Assembly (NCBI GenBank): GCA_001464735.1
Contig: LNDU01000051.1
Coordinates: 1-64,000 of the forward strand
From: Nitrospira sp. Ga0074138
GTDB taxonomy: Bacteria; Nitrospirota; Nitrospiria; Nitrospirales; Nitrospiraceae
Length of the DNA: 64,000 nt
Reading direction: 5' to 3'
Position numbers and translations under genes: made by a program. Positions 1-8,605 of this stretch are shown here, one piece after another; position 1 is the first letter of the stretch; each line of letters opens with the position of its first letter. Under the pieces are notes generated by a model, which saw nothing but the letters and a program-made list of their open reading frames with translations, did no database searches and was not told where the DNA came from.

Positions 1-259
1 CATGAACAGCTCCAGGGGTACCAGGTGGGGAAGCAACTGTGGACGGGGCGCAGTATAGCAAAACGTTCAATCAACGACCCTATTATTCAACAGGCCCAAA
101 TATTACGCTAGAGCGCCAATTAGCTGTTGTACACACTCAACTTGAGGATGTCGGAAGGTGTTTATCTGGCGGCGCCATGATGAGAGGCCTCACCTGATGT
201 ACCGCCGGTACAAGCGAGCGTTGTTTGGCCAGCCAGCCACAGTTACAGCGAAGATTTGG

Positions 260-332
260 TGGAGGGCAGGGGAGTTGAACCCCCGACCCCTACGTTGCGA
301 ACGTAGTGCTCTCCCAACTGAGCTAGCCCCCC
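260..332 (-). tRNA. tRNA-Ala (anticodon CGC)
   Basis: Read on the minus strand, the 73 nt fold into a full cloverleaf. A 7-bp GC-rich acceptor stem has one G-T pair, followed by the D-arm, a 5-bp anticodon stem CTACG/CGTAG with loop TTCGCAA, and a T-arm with GGTTCAACTCC. Anticodon CGC reads the alanine codon GCG. No CCA is encoded. The short ORFs over this stretch on both strands are tRNA shadows. Confidence 0.95.
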
Positions 333-904
333 ACCCAAGGGGATAACAGGACCGCGACCTCTGGATCCCGCAGGGTTTGCTGCACATGAGTATGCAGTCT
401 TATTGCTGCGGTTGAAGAACGGGGAGGAATGTAGGGTCGCATTTCGCTTGGCTCATTATACACAACCTGTTACAGAGTCTCCACCAGTACTTGATCACAC
501 AGGAACGGAAGGTACGATCGTCGGTAACAGGGCGTTCCAAAATTCTCGACTTGATGTCTCCTCGGCGATGGCACTGCCTGTGGACGCATGATGGCATGTG
601 GCGATCGTGATGCTTCTTGCTAAACTGGTCAGAATGGTACCCCTCGAAGCAAGGTAGGCTAGGGTTGTGTTTTGTCTTGATGGAAATGTACTGCTTCTGA
701 TTTCTCAGACAGGGTTATCGCTATATTAGGCCGGATTATCAAGACACAGTTGATGCTTTCGATCGACTATGTGCTGCAGCGATCCCCACCTCCAGAACAT
801 CCGCTTTTAGCTTTAGGATGAGGAACCTTTCAAATGACTGCCGATGTGAGGATCGTTGTCCGAGCCATTGAGGGTCGGATGAACAAGGTCGCGTGCTCTA
901 TCCT
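333..904. other. Gene-free stretch
   Basis: I see no convincing coding region in these ~570 bases. The short ORFs lack ribosome binding sites, have no recognisable protein character and overlap each other on both strands. The stretch should hold the promoter of the leftward tRNA-Ala at its left edge and the 3' end of the leftward Hpt operon at its right edge. Confidence 0.5.
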
Positions 905-919
905 CTAGCGGTAGAGCAC
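893..919 (-). terminator. Hairpin at the end of the phosphorelay operon
   Basis: GTGCTCTA (893-900) and TAGAGCAC (912-919) form a perfect 8-bp stem, with the TAG stop codon of the Hpt gene (905-907) inside the loop. There is no T-run after it on the minus strand. It may be an RNA 3' end or stabilising hairpin rather than a classic intrinsic terminator. Confidence 0.35.
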
Positions 920-1228
920 TGTCACGCGTTTGAGGAAGTCTTCCAACTGTATTAAATGTTGTTCGATTGTTGAGTGGTCCTCGAGTTGTGCTGCGCGTTC
1001 CATCGCCGCTCCGATTTCAGAAATTCGATCAAATCCAAATCCGCCTCCATCGCCTTTCATGCGATGGCCCAGAGTTTGGACGGTCCTGAGGTCTTGCTTA
1101 CTCAGTGCACTTCGAAGTGTCTGGACATCCTTTTTCCGATTATCTAGAAAGATCGGGACAATATCTTCAAGGTCTCGACTAATCTCTACAGTGAGTTGGT
1201 CTGTTGGTTCGGGTTGTGAGGCGTGCAT
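905..1228 (-). CDS. Histidine phosphotransfer (Hpt) domain protein
   Basis: This is a 107-residue single-domain Hpt protein, the intermediate carrier that takes phosphate from a receiver domain and passes it to another. The helical sequence holds the Hpt signature HRMKGDGGGFGF, with H55 as the expected phosphoacceptor. The start codon lies two bases after the stop of the hybrid kinase gene, so the two are almost certainly co-transcribed and translationally coupled. The likely partner is the tandem-receiver kinase just upstream. Candidate downstream receivers are the two response regulators at the head of the same operon. The function is clear at family level, while the partner specificity is inferred from position. 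Confidence 0.88.
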   Translation of the reverse strand: MHASQPEPTDQLTVEISRDLEDIVPIFLDNRKKDVQTLRSALSKQDLRTVQTLGHRMKGDGGGFGFDRISEIGAAMERAAQLEDHSTIEQHLIQLEDFLKRVTVLYR

Positions 1229-1230
1229 CG

Positions 1231-3507
1231 CTAGATGAGGTGCTCCTTGTACGCTCGAAGCACTTCCAGTAATGTCGATTTTTTTACAGGCTTTGTGAGG
1301 TGTGTGTTGCAGCCTGCTTCAAAGATGCGGGCCCCTTCTTCCTTGAGGGCCAATGCGGTGAGAGCGATAATCGGTGTGGGTGGTAGATCATGATCCCGTT
1401 CCCACAAGCGGATGGCCCTTGTCGCGGCATAGCCGTCCATGACGGGCATTTGCACGTCCATCAGGACGACATCGTAGTGAGCGGACTTGAATTTATCCAA
1501 CGCGATGGCCCCATGTTCTGCTACATCAAGGAAGTAGTCGGTCGGCGTCAGATATGCGCGTACAAGCAGTTGGTTGTCCGGGGAATCTTCAACTAATAAT
1601 ACACGTAATGGACGCGTTAGAGCCGTCGATGGTGGTGCTGTGACTTCTACACTCGTCGTCGGTGTTCCTTTCATCCGCCCGAGGGCAATCCCGATAGTTT
1701 GCATGAGATCGGACCGTCGGATGGGTTTAATCAGATACCCGCCGAGACCGAGGTCATACGTCCGTGCGATATCGTCTGCCCAATGATCAGAGGTCAGCAT
1801 GATGACGGTTGGGCAACTCCCGTCGAGCTGGGATTTCAATTGTTCTACCACATGAAAGCCGTTCATTTCGGGCATGCGGCAGTCGAGGAGCACAAGCTCG
1901 TAAGCCTGTTCTCGTTCAGATGCTTGGCGCAGTTCGACCAATGCAGTCATCCCGTCGCTCGCCTCTGTCACCTGAGCCCCCCAGGCACTCAGTAGTTCAC
2001 GGAGTATGAGGCGGTTGGTGGGATGATCGTCCACTACCAGAACTCTGATTCCCTCAAGGTTGATCGGCGTTGCAGATTTCTCATGGAACGGTTCTGCTTG
2101 AGCCTGAAGGAGGAGAGAGCAGTGGAAGGTGCTCCCCGTTCCCACAATACTTTCAGCCCAAATCCGTCCGTTCATATGTTCGGCAAGGCGTTTGGTGATC
2201 GCGAGGCCGAGTCCGGTCCCTCCGTACTGCCTGGTCGTTGACGCATGTGCCTGCGTAAAATTGTCGAAGATCGAGACGAGTTTGTCGGACGGGATCCCGA
2301 TTCCGGTGTCGGTTATAGAAAACCGAACAGCACCGGGCATGTTCCGATCGGAATCGTTGGTGACCTGAACCACAACCGAGCCTTTTTCGGTAAATTTAAG
2401 GGCATTACCGATGAGATTGATCAATATCTGCGTTAGCCGCATTGGGTCACCGACTAACTGACACGGCACATTCCGATCCACATGGCAGGCAAGCTCTAAC
2501 CCCTTTTCGTTGGCTCGCATCGCCAATATATCGATGGCCTTATCGATGACTTCATTCAGGTCGAATGCGATGGACTCCAATTCCAACCGGCCGGCTTCGA
2601 CTTTTGAGAGATCCAAAATATCGTTGATCAGATTCAAGAGTGTGCCACCCGCACGGCGGAAGATCCGTAGATACTTCCGTTGGTCTGGTGTGAGCGGGGT
2701 ATCCCAGAGGAGATCAGCCATCCCGACGATGGCATTCATGGGGGTGCGGATCTCATGACTCATGCTGGCGAGAAAATCACTCTTGGCGCGGTTGGCTACT
2801 TCGGCGGCTTCCTTGGCGACACGGAGGGCTTGTTCTACTTCTCGCCGTTCAGCCGCTTCTAAGGCAAGGGATATCATGGTTGCGAGTAGGCTGATGAGGT
2901 CTTCTTCATGTCGAGTCCATCGCCGAGGTGCGCCGATGGACTCGGCACAGAGTGCTCCCACGAGCTTTCCGTTCTGCCTGATCGGCGCACTCAGCATGGC
3001 ATTGATGCGGAAGCAGGATAGGTACCACGGTGCTAGTTCCTTGAAACGTGGATTTCGGGAAATATCGTGAACTGCGATGGTGCGATGTGTGCGCGTCAGC
3101 GATCGAAGATGTGCAGGCCAGTCCGAGAGCTGGAACACGAAAGAAGGGGTGGAGTGCTGTCGCCCGGATGTGCACGCGTCGATCAGTGCGATGGCAGTGC
3201 GCTCTTTAGTCAGCAGCCAGAGGCTGGCGCGTTTGACGTGCAACATGCTGCAGCACGCCTCTGAAATAGCGGAAAAGACGCGAGGTATGTCGCCGCTGTT
3301 CAAGGCCTTACTTTGCGTCAGTTTGCGGAGTGTGCCTTGATATTGCCTGAGCAGTGTGGTCGCACTCTGCTCGAATAAGGGGAGTGTTCGCTCGGAGAGT
3401 TTCTGTTCAGGGGAAGCGGTTCGTCTGGTCTTAGAGCGAGAATGCTGAGTAGGTCGCATGGTTGCGGGACTCGCTTTTTGATGTCGTTCCCGTGGGTGGC
3501 GTGACAT
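1231..3507 (-). CDS. GAF hybrid histidine kinase with two receiver domains
   Basis: From the ATG at 3507 the protein has 758 residues. A GAF domain (about 70-215) is followed by a short coiled linker, HisKA with SMSHEIRTPMN (H251 phosphoacceptor), and HATPase_c with N368 in the N-box, a DTGIGIP box and a GGTGLGL box. Two receivers follow, about 487-610 (D542) and 634-755 (D684), with the KP lysines in place. No transmembrane segment is visible, so it is a cytoplasmic sensor with GAF as the ligand or redox input. The open frame extends to 3693, but that part overlaps the GGDEF gene and looks unlike protein. I therefore prefer 3507, with ATG 3459 as an alternative, and neither has a strong ribosome binding site. 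The usual third module, Hpt, is supplied in trans by the next gene. Confidence 0.88.
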   Translation of the reverse strand: MSRHPRERHQKASPATMRPTQHSRSKTRRTASPEQKLSERTLPLFEQSATTLLRQYQGTLRKLTQSKALNSGDIPRVFSAISEACCSMLHVKRASLWLLTKERTAIALIDACTSGRQHSTPSFVFQLSDWPAHLRSLTRTHRTIAVHDISRNPRFKELAPWYLSCFRINAMLSAPIRQNGKLVGALCAESIGAPRRWTRHEEDLISLLATMISLALEAAERREVEQALRVAKEAAEVANRAKSDFLASMSHEIRTPMNAIVGMADLLWDTPLTPDQRKYLRIFRRAGGTLLNLINDILDLSKVEAGRLELESIAFDLNEVIDKAIDILAMRANEKGLELACHVDRNVPCQLVGDPMRLTQILINLIGNALKFTEKGSVVVQVTNDSDRNMPGAVRFSITDTGIGIPSDKLVSIFDNFTQAHASTTRQYGGTGLGLAITKRLAEHMNGRIWAESIVGTGSTFHCSLLLQAQAEPFHEKSATPINLEGIRVLVVDDHPTNRLILRELLSAWGAQVTEASDGMTALVELRQASEREQAYELVLLDCRMPEMNGFHVVEQLKSQLDGSCPTVIMLTSDHWADDIARTYDLGLGGYLIKPIRRSDLMQTIGIALGRMKGTPTTSVEVTAPPSTALTRPLRVLLVEDSPDNQLLVRAYLTPTDYFLDVAEHGAIALDKFKSAHYDVVLMDVQMPVMDGYAATRAIRLWERDHDLPPTPIIALTALALKEEGARIFEAGCNTHLTKPVKKSTLLEVLRAYKEHLI

Positions 3508-3544
3508 GGGGGTGTGAATGCCCCGCGAATAGTTGGGGCGGTTT

Positions 3545-4549
3545 CTAGTTGTCGTGTGACTCTTGGACCAGCGACAGGATACTGGCCGATTTGGTCCGAT
3601 TGCGTCCCTCCTGTTTCGCTTGATAGAGGGCCTGATCGGCGGCCCTGATGAGATCGGTAGGAGAAGAGTTTCTGTTGGGGACCATGCAGGCATATCCGAC
3701 GCTGATCGTCACGAGTTCCCCATCTGTGTGCTTCATGCCTAAGGATTCAACCCGGCGGCGCAGATTTTCCGCGACCTGTGCTGTGCCATCGATGCCTGTG
3801 CCGGGCAGGACCGTCACAAACTCATCTCCGCCATAACGGGCAACCAAATCGCCAGGCCGATTCACAGAGCTCGAAATTGCCGCAGCGACTTGTTTGAGAC
3901 ATTCATCGCCGGCTGTGTGGCCTTTGGCGTCGTTATAATTTTTAAATCGGTCGATATCGAACATAATCAGCGACACCGGAGTTGACTCGCGCGCCCCTCT
4001 CCTCCATTCCTGATCCAGAAAGTCATCGAACTGGCGTCGATTGGTGATACCAGTCAATCCGTCCAAGCAGGAGAGACGGAGCAACATCTGATTGGCCTCT
4101 TGGAGTTGGCGCATGACCTCGAGAAGTTCCTGCTCACGTGCGCGGCGGCGGTCGATTTCGTGGACAAGCCGGAGCACCGACCGTACTCTGGTCAGGAGCT
4201 CGACCTTGTTGACCGGTTTGGCGACGTAATCCATGGCTCCGGCGGCGAACGCGAGTTGAAGATCGACCGGATCGGTCTTGACGGTGACCATGATAATCGG
4301 AACGTCTCGGAATCGGTCGGCAGCTTTGATCTGGCGACAGGCTTCGATGCCACTCATCTGCGGCATCAAAATATCCATGAGGATCAGATCGACTTGCCCG
4401 CCGCTGTGCTTACCTCCGTCCAGGCCGAGATGCTTAAACGCGGCTGCGGCGGAATCTGCTGTCAGAATATTTTCATAGCCGGCAGCCGACAAAATGGTCT
4501 GCAACAGGAGTCGATCATCTGCGGAATCGTCGACGATGAGGATGCTCAT
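3545..4549 (-). CDS. Response regulator with GGDEF domain (diguanylate cyclase)
   Basis: This 334-residue protein likely makes cyclic di-GMP from two GTP when its receiver is phosphorylated. A receiver domain at 1-125 has acidic residues D7/D8, phosphoacceptor D59 and KP at 111-112. A helical linker (130-160) leads to a GGDEF domain (160-320) with the intact active-site motif RYGGDEF (GGDEF at 240-244). An RxxD inhibitory site (R231-D234) sits at the expected spacing, so product feedback inhibition is expected. It is the second gene of the leftward phosphorelay operon. This links the GAF kinase/Hpt relay to c-di-GMP output, although the wiring is inferred from gene order. Confidence 0.9.
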   Translation of the reverse strand: MSILIVDDSADDRLLLQTILSAAGYENILTADSAAAAFKHLGLDGGKHSGGQVDLILMDILMPQMSGIEACRQIKAADRFRDVPIIMVTVKTDPVDLQLAFAAGAMDYVAKPVNKVELLTRVRSVLRLVHEIDRRRAREQELLEVMRQLQEANQMLLRLSCLDGLTGITNRRQFDDFLDQEWRRGARESTPVSLIMFDIDRFKNYNDAKGHTAGDECLKQVAAAISSSVNRPGDLVARYGGDEFVTVLPGTGIDGTAQVAENLRRRVESLGMKHTDGELVTISVGYACMVPNRNSSPTDLIRAADQALYQAKQEGRNRTKSASILSLVQESHDN

Positions 4550-4593
4550 AAAATCACACAGTCTTGTGGCAAGAAGCTTCTAAACCGTAACAG

Positions 4594-5232
4594 CTAGTCT
4601 TGATAAACGCCAGGATAAAGCTTTTTGAGGCAGGGTTGACAAAGCCCGTGGCTAAACTCAGCTTCGGAATGTTCGCCAATATATTCTTCGAGTTGTTGCC
4701 AGAATCCACCATCATTACGGATTTTCTTGCAGGAGGCGCAGATCGGAATTAGCCCGCGAAGCACTTTGACTTCGCGAAGGGCGCGTTGGAGTTCTTCATT
4801 GCTGCGGCTAAGCTCCGCTTCCCGTTTCTTGCGGCAATCCATCTCGTGCTTCAGTGTGAGCGCCGAGGACACGCGGGCAAGCAACTCCATTCCGTTCACG
4901 GGTTTGTTGATGTAATCCATTGCGCCGGCAGAGAACGCTTCCTTGAGGCTATTGAGGTCATTCTTCGCAGTCACCATGATGATTGGAATGTCTCGAAGAT
5001 GCTCCTGCTGTTTAATATGTCGGCAAGCCGCCACGCCATCGATGTCGGGCATGAGGACATCCATCAGAATCAAGTCAACCTTGACCGATATTGGCGGGCC
5101 GTCAAAGTTTAAGGCCGTAAAGGCTGCCCGGGCCGAATCAACCGTGACAATCTCATCATGGCCGGCCTTTGTCAGGATAGACCGCAGTAAGAGATGCTGG
5201 TCGGGAGAGTCATCGACTATGAGGATCGCCAT
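4594..5232 (-). CDS. Response regulator with C-terminal CxxC...CxxC module
   Basis: The 212-residue protein has a receiver domain (1-120; phosphoacceptor D58) very like the receiver of the next gene, suggesting a duplication. A coiled-coil linker (about 130-155) leads to a short C-terminal module starting LIPICASCKKIR. Cysteines C165, C168, C198 and C201 form two CxxC pairs that could hold a metal. This tail is seen at the end of various bacterial receiver, PAS and GAF proteins, and its function is unknown to me. There is no DNA-binding or enzymatic output domain. It is the first gene of the operon, so it may act as a phosphate sink or adaptor. Confidence 0.85.
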   Translation of the reverse strand: MAILIVDDSPDQHLLLRSILTKAGHDEIVTVDSARAAFTALNFDGPPISVKVDLILMDVLMPDIDGVAACRHIKQQEHLRDIPIIMVTAKNDLNSLKEAFSAGAMDYINKPVNGMELLARVSSALTLKHEMDCRKKREAELSRSNEELQRALREVKVLRGLIPICASCKKIRNDGGFWQQLEEYIGEHSEAEFSHGLCQPCLKKLYPGVYQD

Positions 5233-5305
5233 ACCACTTCTTAACGGCTAAGAGTAGACGAAACTAAAGCCACCCATGGAATAAGATTCAGTATAGCAAA
5301 GGATT

Positions 5306-5761
5306 CTAGAGACGATTAGGAAGCTTGCTTTTGACCAGGTCGCTGACTAGCTTGCCGTCGACGGACTGCCCAGCGAGGCGGGCCATCACAGCCTTCATGA
5401 CGATTCCCATATCTTTGTGGGTGTGGGAGCCTGTCTCTGCGATGGCCGTTGCGACAATGGCCTCGAGCTCTCGAGGGGAGAGCGGTTTGGGGAGGTAGGA
5501 CTCGATAATTTCGATTTCCTTTCGTTCTTTGGCCGCCAGTTCCGTCCGTTGAGCTTTTTCAAATTGTTCGACGGACTCCCGGCGCTGTTTGACGAGAGTT
5601 GTCATCACGCGGCTCATTTCAGCATCATCAAGGTCCCGCTTCAACTCCACTTCTTTGTTCAGGACGGCGGCTTTAACCATACGGATGACATCCATGCGAA
5701 GTTGATCCCGTGATTTCATCGCATGCTTGAGGTCTTCGGTCAAGCGATCGGACAGTGACAT
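5306..5761 (-). CDS. GatB/YqeY-domain protein
   Basis: The 151-residue, all-helical protein matches the YqeY family. Characteristic stretches are an N-terminal LSDRLTEDLKHAMKSRD, the central IIESYLPKPLS and the C-terminal half with MGIVMKAVMARLAGQSVDGK. The family shares the tail domain of the GatB amidotransferase subunit that binds tRNA, but free-standing YqeY has no firmly known function. I start it at the second methionine (5761), because MSLSDRL is the usual family start and the four extra codons add nothing. It is monocistronic on the minus strand. Confidence 0.85.
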   Translation of the reverse strand: MSLSDRLTEDLKHAMKSRDQLRMDVIRMVKAAVLNKEVELKRDLDDAEMSRVMTTLVKQRRESVEQFEKAQRTELAAKERKEIEIIESYLPKPLSPRELEAIVATAIAETGSHTHKDMGIVMKAVMARLAGQSVDGKLVSDLVKSKLPNRL

Positions 5762-5916
5762 GGGAGGCCTCATGGATTAGTGATTGAGATGGACTTCGAA
5801 GCATACCCTCTTGGTTTCAATGAGTCAACGAGATGGATGGGAATGGTGTTCGGAGAAAGGGATGGTATGATGAGGATACGAATTGTACGGCGATCATGAT
5901 GAAAGGGAGGGTGTAT

Positions 5917-6138
5917 ATGTCGGAGAAGGTGACATGGATGACGGGGTTTCAGAAGGGGTTGAGGGCTGCTGGCATAGGGGTAGTGCTGTTGGCGATGGGA
6001 GGTTGTGCCAGCGAAGCCCCGAAGCCTGCGTTGACGGTGACACCGGACCAGGTCCGAAGTAATGCCGATAAGGCGTTCGAAAAACTGAAGCAAGAGGAAA
6101 AGAGTCGTGCTATCGACTCCGGAGTAGGTCCTTACTGA
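5917..6138 (+). CDS. Small lipoprotein of unknown function
   Basis: The 73-residue protein starts at an ATG with a strong AGGGAGG ribosome binding site six bases upstream, which is why I reject the longer frame from 5833. A hydrophobic stretch ends in the lipobox LLAMGGC with C30 as the lipidation site. The mature part is about 43 residues, polar and partly helical (NADKAFEKLKQEEK). This pattern suits a small outer-membrane or periplasmic lipoprotein. I do not recognise a family. Its stop overlaps by seven bases the 3' end of the convergent MFS gene. Confidence 0.75.
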   Translation: MSEKVTWMTGFQKGLRAAGIGVVLLAMGGCASEAPKPALTVTPDQVRSNADKAFEKLKQEEKSRAIDSGVGPY

Positions 6139-7538
6139 TTGGCGTTGGTCGCTCGGCGTGAGAGTCGTCGCAGGGGTTTCAACAGCGGCAGTTCCCAGAG
6201 TAAGTGGTGGTGGGCACGCTGCTCCACACGACGAGGCTCATGAAACGTGTGGAGAAGTGTTATCGAGACGATCAAGCGCAATAGGCCGGAGAGAAAGAAG
6301 ATAAACGGGAGATTGGATACGGGCTCCAGAGTCAAAGTCCCAGCCTGCAGCTTGTTTGGTAACGTGTCGATTAATACGCTTCCAACCACGGTTCCCATGG
6401 TCCACCCAATGCCGTTCACGATGCTCGCAATGGCGACAGCCTTTCCGCGATCCGTGGGTTGCACTACGTCGAAGACGTAGTTATTCAGTCCAAGCCCAAG
6501 TCCTGCCCAGACCACGCCTCCGAAGAAATTAACGGTGACAAGAAACGGCCATGCTGTCCCGAACAGATACAACATCGGTAGAAATGCTACGAGTAGCCCA
6601 GTGAAGGTGAGCAACGCCTTATTCCCAAAGCGATCGCCGAACTGTCCCCAGGCTGGCAAGGTCAGAAATTGGCCGATGATACCGGCGGCCAGCCAGGTTC
6701 CATATTGCCAGTGTGCGAGATGCAGGTCCTGAAGCAGATAGATCACGAAGAAGGGTCCGGCAACCAACACAGCCGAGTGCATGAGACCTGAAAACAGAAG
6801 GAAGTGGCGAAAATTTTCAGACATGCCAGTACGGAGAAAGATCAGAAAGCCCGTTGGATTGTCGCTCGGCTCATGAGAAGGTAAGCCCCTCACCTTCATG
6901 AGTAGGAGCGCCGATGTGCTACGGCAGAGTCCAGCTGCGAGGAATATGACGGCAAAGCCGACCCAAAGGAGTTGCTGTTGCTCGAAGACGCTCAAAAGGG
7001 CCCCAGCCAGACAGAGTGCGAGAAAACTGGTCAGTGCAATCGTCCGTGATCGTCTGGCGAAGTAGGTGCCCCGTTCATTGGATTCAAGCAAGTCGGTGAT
7101 GAGGCTATTCCATGCAGGAGAGGTGAAATGCGTGAAGGTGAAATACACGGCGACGGCTGCGATGAGCAGCCACGGCCCTTGGTCGGGGTAGAGCAAGGGC
7201 AGTGCAAGAATGGGAATCCAAGACAAGGATTGTCCGATGATGCCCCAGAAGACTTGAGAGGCTAGGCTGGGGAACCAGTGGGCAACTTTGACGGAAACCA
7301 ACTGAGCCCATGTACCTAAGAGTTGGGGAATAGCCGAAAGAATGCTCAACTGAAATGGTGTCGCGTGGAGCAGGAGGGCAAAGGCTGAGAGATAGTGCTC
7401 TCCTCCCCCTTGGGCGATGGCCTGGAAGAGTCCATCTCGAATACCGAAACGCCGACCGGATGTGTGCGGCCCTATTGGAGCGGAATCGTTGTCAGGAGTA
7501 TGTCCTGTTGAATGTGGTGATACTGGTTGGGCGGTCAT
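6132..7538 (-). CDS. MFS-type transporter
   Basis: The 468-residue integral membrane protein has about twelve hydrophobic segments and the general layout of the major facilitator superfamily. A loop between segments 2 and 3 is followed by basic residues, there is a long central loop, and an ESNERGTYFARRS loop is typical of uncharacterised prokaryotic MFS proteins. A glycine-rich segment near the C-terminus (GIGWTMGTVVGS) also fits. The first 40 residues are polar and cytoplasmic. The substrate cannot be read from the sequence. It diverges from the next gene, with only about 80 bases between them for both promoters. Confidence 0.8.
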   Translation of the reverse strand: MTAQPVSPHSTGHTPDNDSAPIGPHTSGRRFGIRDGLFQAIAQGGGEHYLSAFALLLHATPFQLSILSAIPQLLGTWAQLVSVKVAHWFPSLASQVFWGIIGQSLSWIPILALPLLYPDQGPWLLIAAVAVYFTFTHFTSPAWNSLITDLLESNERGTYFARRSRTIALTSFLALCLAGALLSVFEQQQLLWVGFAVIFLAAGLCRSTSALLLMKVRGLPSHEPSDNPTGFLIFLRTGMSENFRHFLLFSGLMHSAVLVAGPFFVIYLLQDLHLAHWQYGTWLAAGIIGQFLTLPAWGQFGDRFGNKALLTFTGLLVAFLPMLYLFGTAWPFLVTVNFFGGVVWAGLGLGLNNYVFDVVQPTDRGKAVAIASIVNGIGWTMGTVVGSVLIDTLPNKLQAGTLTLEPVSNLPFIFFLSGLLRLIVSITLLHTFHEPRRVEQRAHHHLLWELPLLKPLRRLSRRATNANQ

Positions 7539-7621
7539 AATCAGAAAACCAAGAACACTCTACCATAGAATCGACATGGCACAAGGATTCATCGGATGAT
7601 GGCCGGCAGTCATTGCCTCCT

Positions 7622-8296
7622 ATGATGTTCCTCTGTACGATAAACTCTATGGCTGATGATCTTCCAGAAGAGAGATTGGCAACGGGCTGCTTTGCCGCTG
7701 GTGTTGTGTGCACCGTCATTTTCTCTGTGTCGGTTGGGACGGCCAAAGATCTTTTGCCTTCCAAAGCACAAGAGTCCACGGAGGTTGGATCGACCCAAAG
7801 CCCATCCTTCGACCATCAGGAAAAAGACGTTCCACAGTCGCTTTTTACTTGGATCAAGATGGCGAAAGCGTTTGAGGTAGAATGGGATACGTTTGGACGT
7901 AAAGGGTGGTATACCCAGGATCCGCGACTGAAACCGATCGAACCAGGTTCGAAATTCACGCCGGAGATTCCAGCAATCTATATTGTTTTTGAAGTAGCCC
8001 CTTTGGAAGATCCCGCACAATTTTCTGTGCAATGGTATTTGGAGGAACTGGGTGGCCAGTTGAATGAGGGGCCGTTAGGGAAAGATGTATTGGAGGTGTC
8101 AGGACATGAACGATATGGATACCTTGAGTTGAAACGGCCAGGCGCACGATGGATTGCGGGCAACTATGTGGCGAAGATCTATATTTCGCCGCTAGGCCAA
8201 CAACCATTTCACGCCGTAAACCACGTCGGCGCGCTGCGTTTTACCATTGCAGATAGTGTCCCTGCCTGGTCTCCTGAACAGAAGTTGGTCAGGTAG
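7622..8296 (+). CDS. Putative secreted or anchored protein, unknown
   Basis: About 224 residues if the ATG at 7622 is used. An upstream TTG (7613) and ATGs at 7625 and 7649 are alternatives, and none has a clear ribosome binding site. A hydrophobic segment near residues 21-41 (GCFAAGVVCTVIFSVSVGTA) looks like a signal anchor. The rest is soluble with beta-rich, PilZ- or immunoglobulin-like alternation and several W/Y residues, including a VEWDTFGRKGWYTQDPRL segment. I do not recognise the family. It is followed 21 bases later by another small unknown gene in the same direction, so the pair may form an operon. Confidence 0.6.
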   Translation: MMFLCTINSMADDLPEERLATGCFAAGVVCTVIFSVSVGTAKDLLPSKAQESTEVGSTQSPSFDHQEKDVPQSLFTWIKMAKAFEVEWDTFGRKGWYTQDPRLKPIEPGSKFTPEIPAIYIVFEVAPLEDPAQFSVQWYLEELGGQLNEGPLGKDVLEVSGHERYGYLELKRPGARWIAGNYVAKIYISPLGQQPFHAVNHVGALRFTIADSVPAWSPEQKLVR

Positions 8297-8317
8297 ATTT
8301 CTGGAGAAAGGATACTC

Positions 8318-8605
8318 ATGGGAGAGCATGTGAAAATCACAGATCCGGACAAACTAGCTTTGCTTTATGAACGGTTTCGGGATGTGTGTTTGGTTGAAAA
8401 AGAAGTCTGGAAAGAAATCTTCATGCCACGGGAGGTGACTGGGGGGCCGGTGAGAACGAACATTCAGGACCGGTATATAGTCGAGATTAACGACCCCGAC
8501 ATTGAGCGTGCCCTTGAGGCCAACATTTCTCGGGGAAGTACGATCTTGGGCGCGGCCATAGATCAGTACCGCGCCCACATCGTGTTTTTTAAGAAAAATG
8601 GTTAA
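8318..8605 (+). CDS. Small protein of unknown function
   Basis: The 95-residue soluble protein is preceded by a good GGAGAAAGG ribosome binding site. It has mixed charged helices and strands, no cysteines apart from one, no signal peptide and no recognisable motif. It follows the anchored unknown protein closely and probably shares its transcript. Its stop codon overlaps that of the convergent htpX gene by three bases. Confidence 0.65.
   Translation: MGEHVKITDPDKLALLYERFRDVCLVEKEVWKEIFMPREVTGGPVRTNIQDRYIVEINDPDIERALEANISRGSTILGAAIDQYRAHIVFFKKNG

Noticed and set aside
158..387. Short frames across the tRNA-Ala
   Set aside because: They are shadows of the tRNA cloverleaf; the NSPALH-type wording is typical of antisense tRNA translation.
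1231..3693. Full-length 820-codon frame for the hybrid kinase
   Set aside because: The first 62 codons lie inside or next to the GGDEF gene and have no protein-like composition. The start at 3507 is more plausible.
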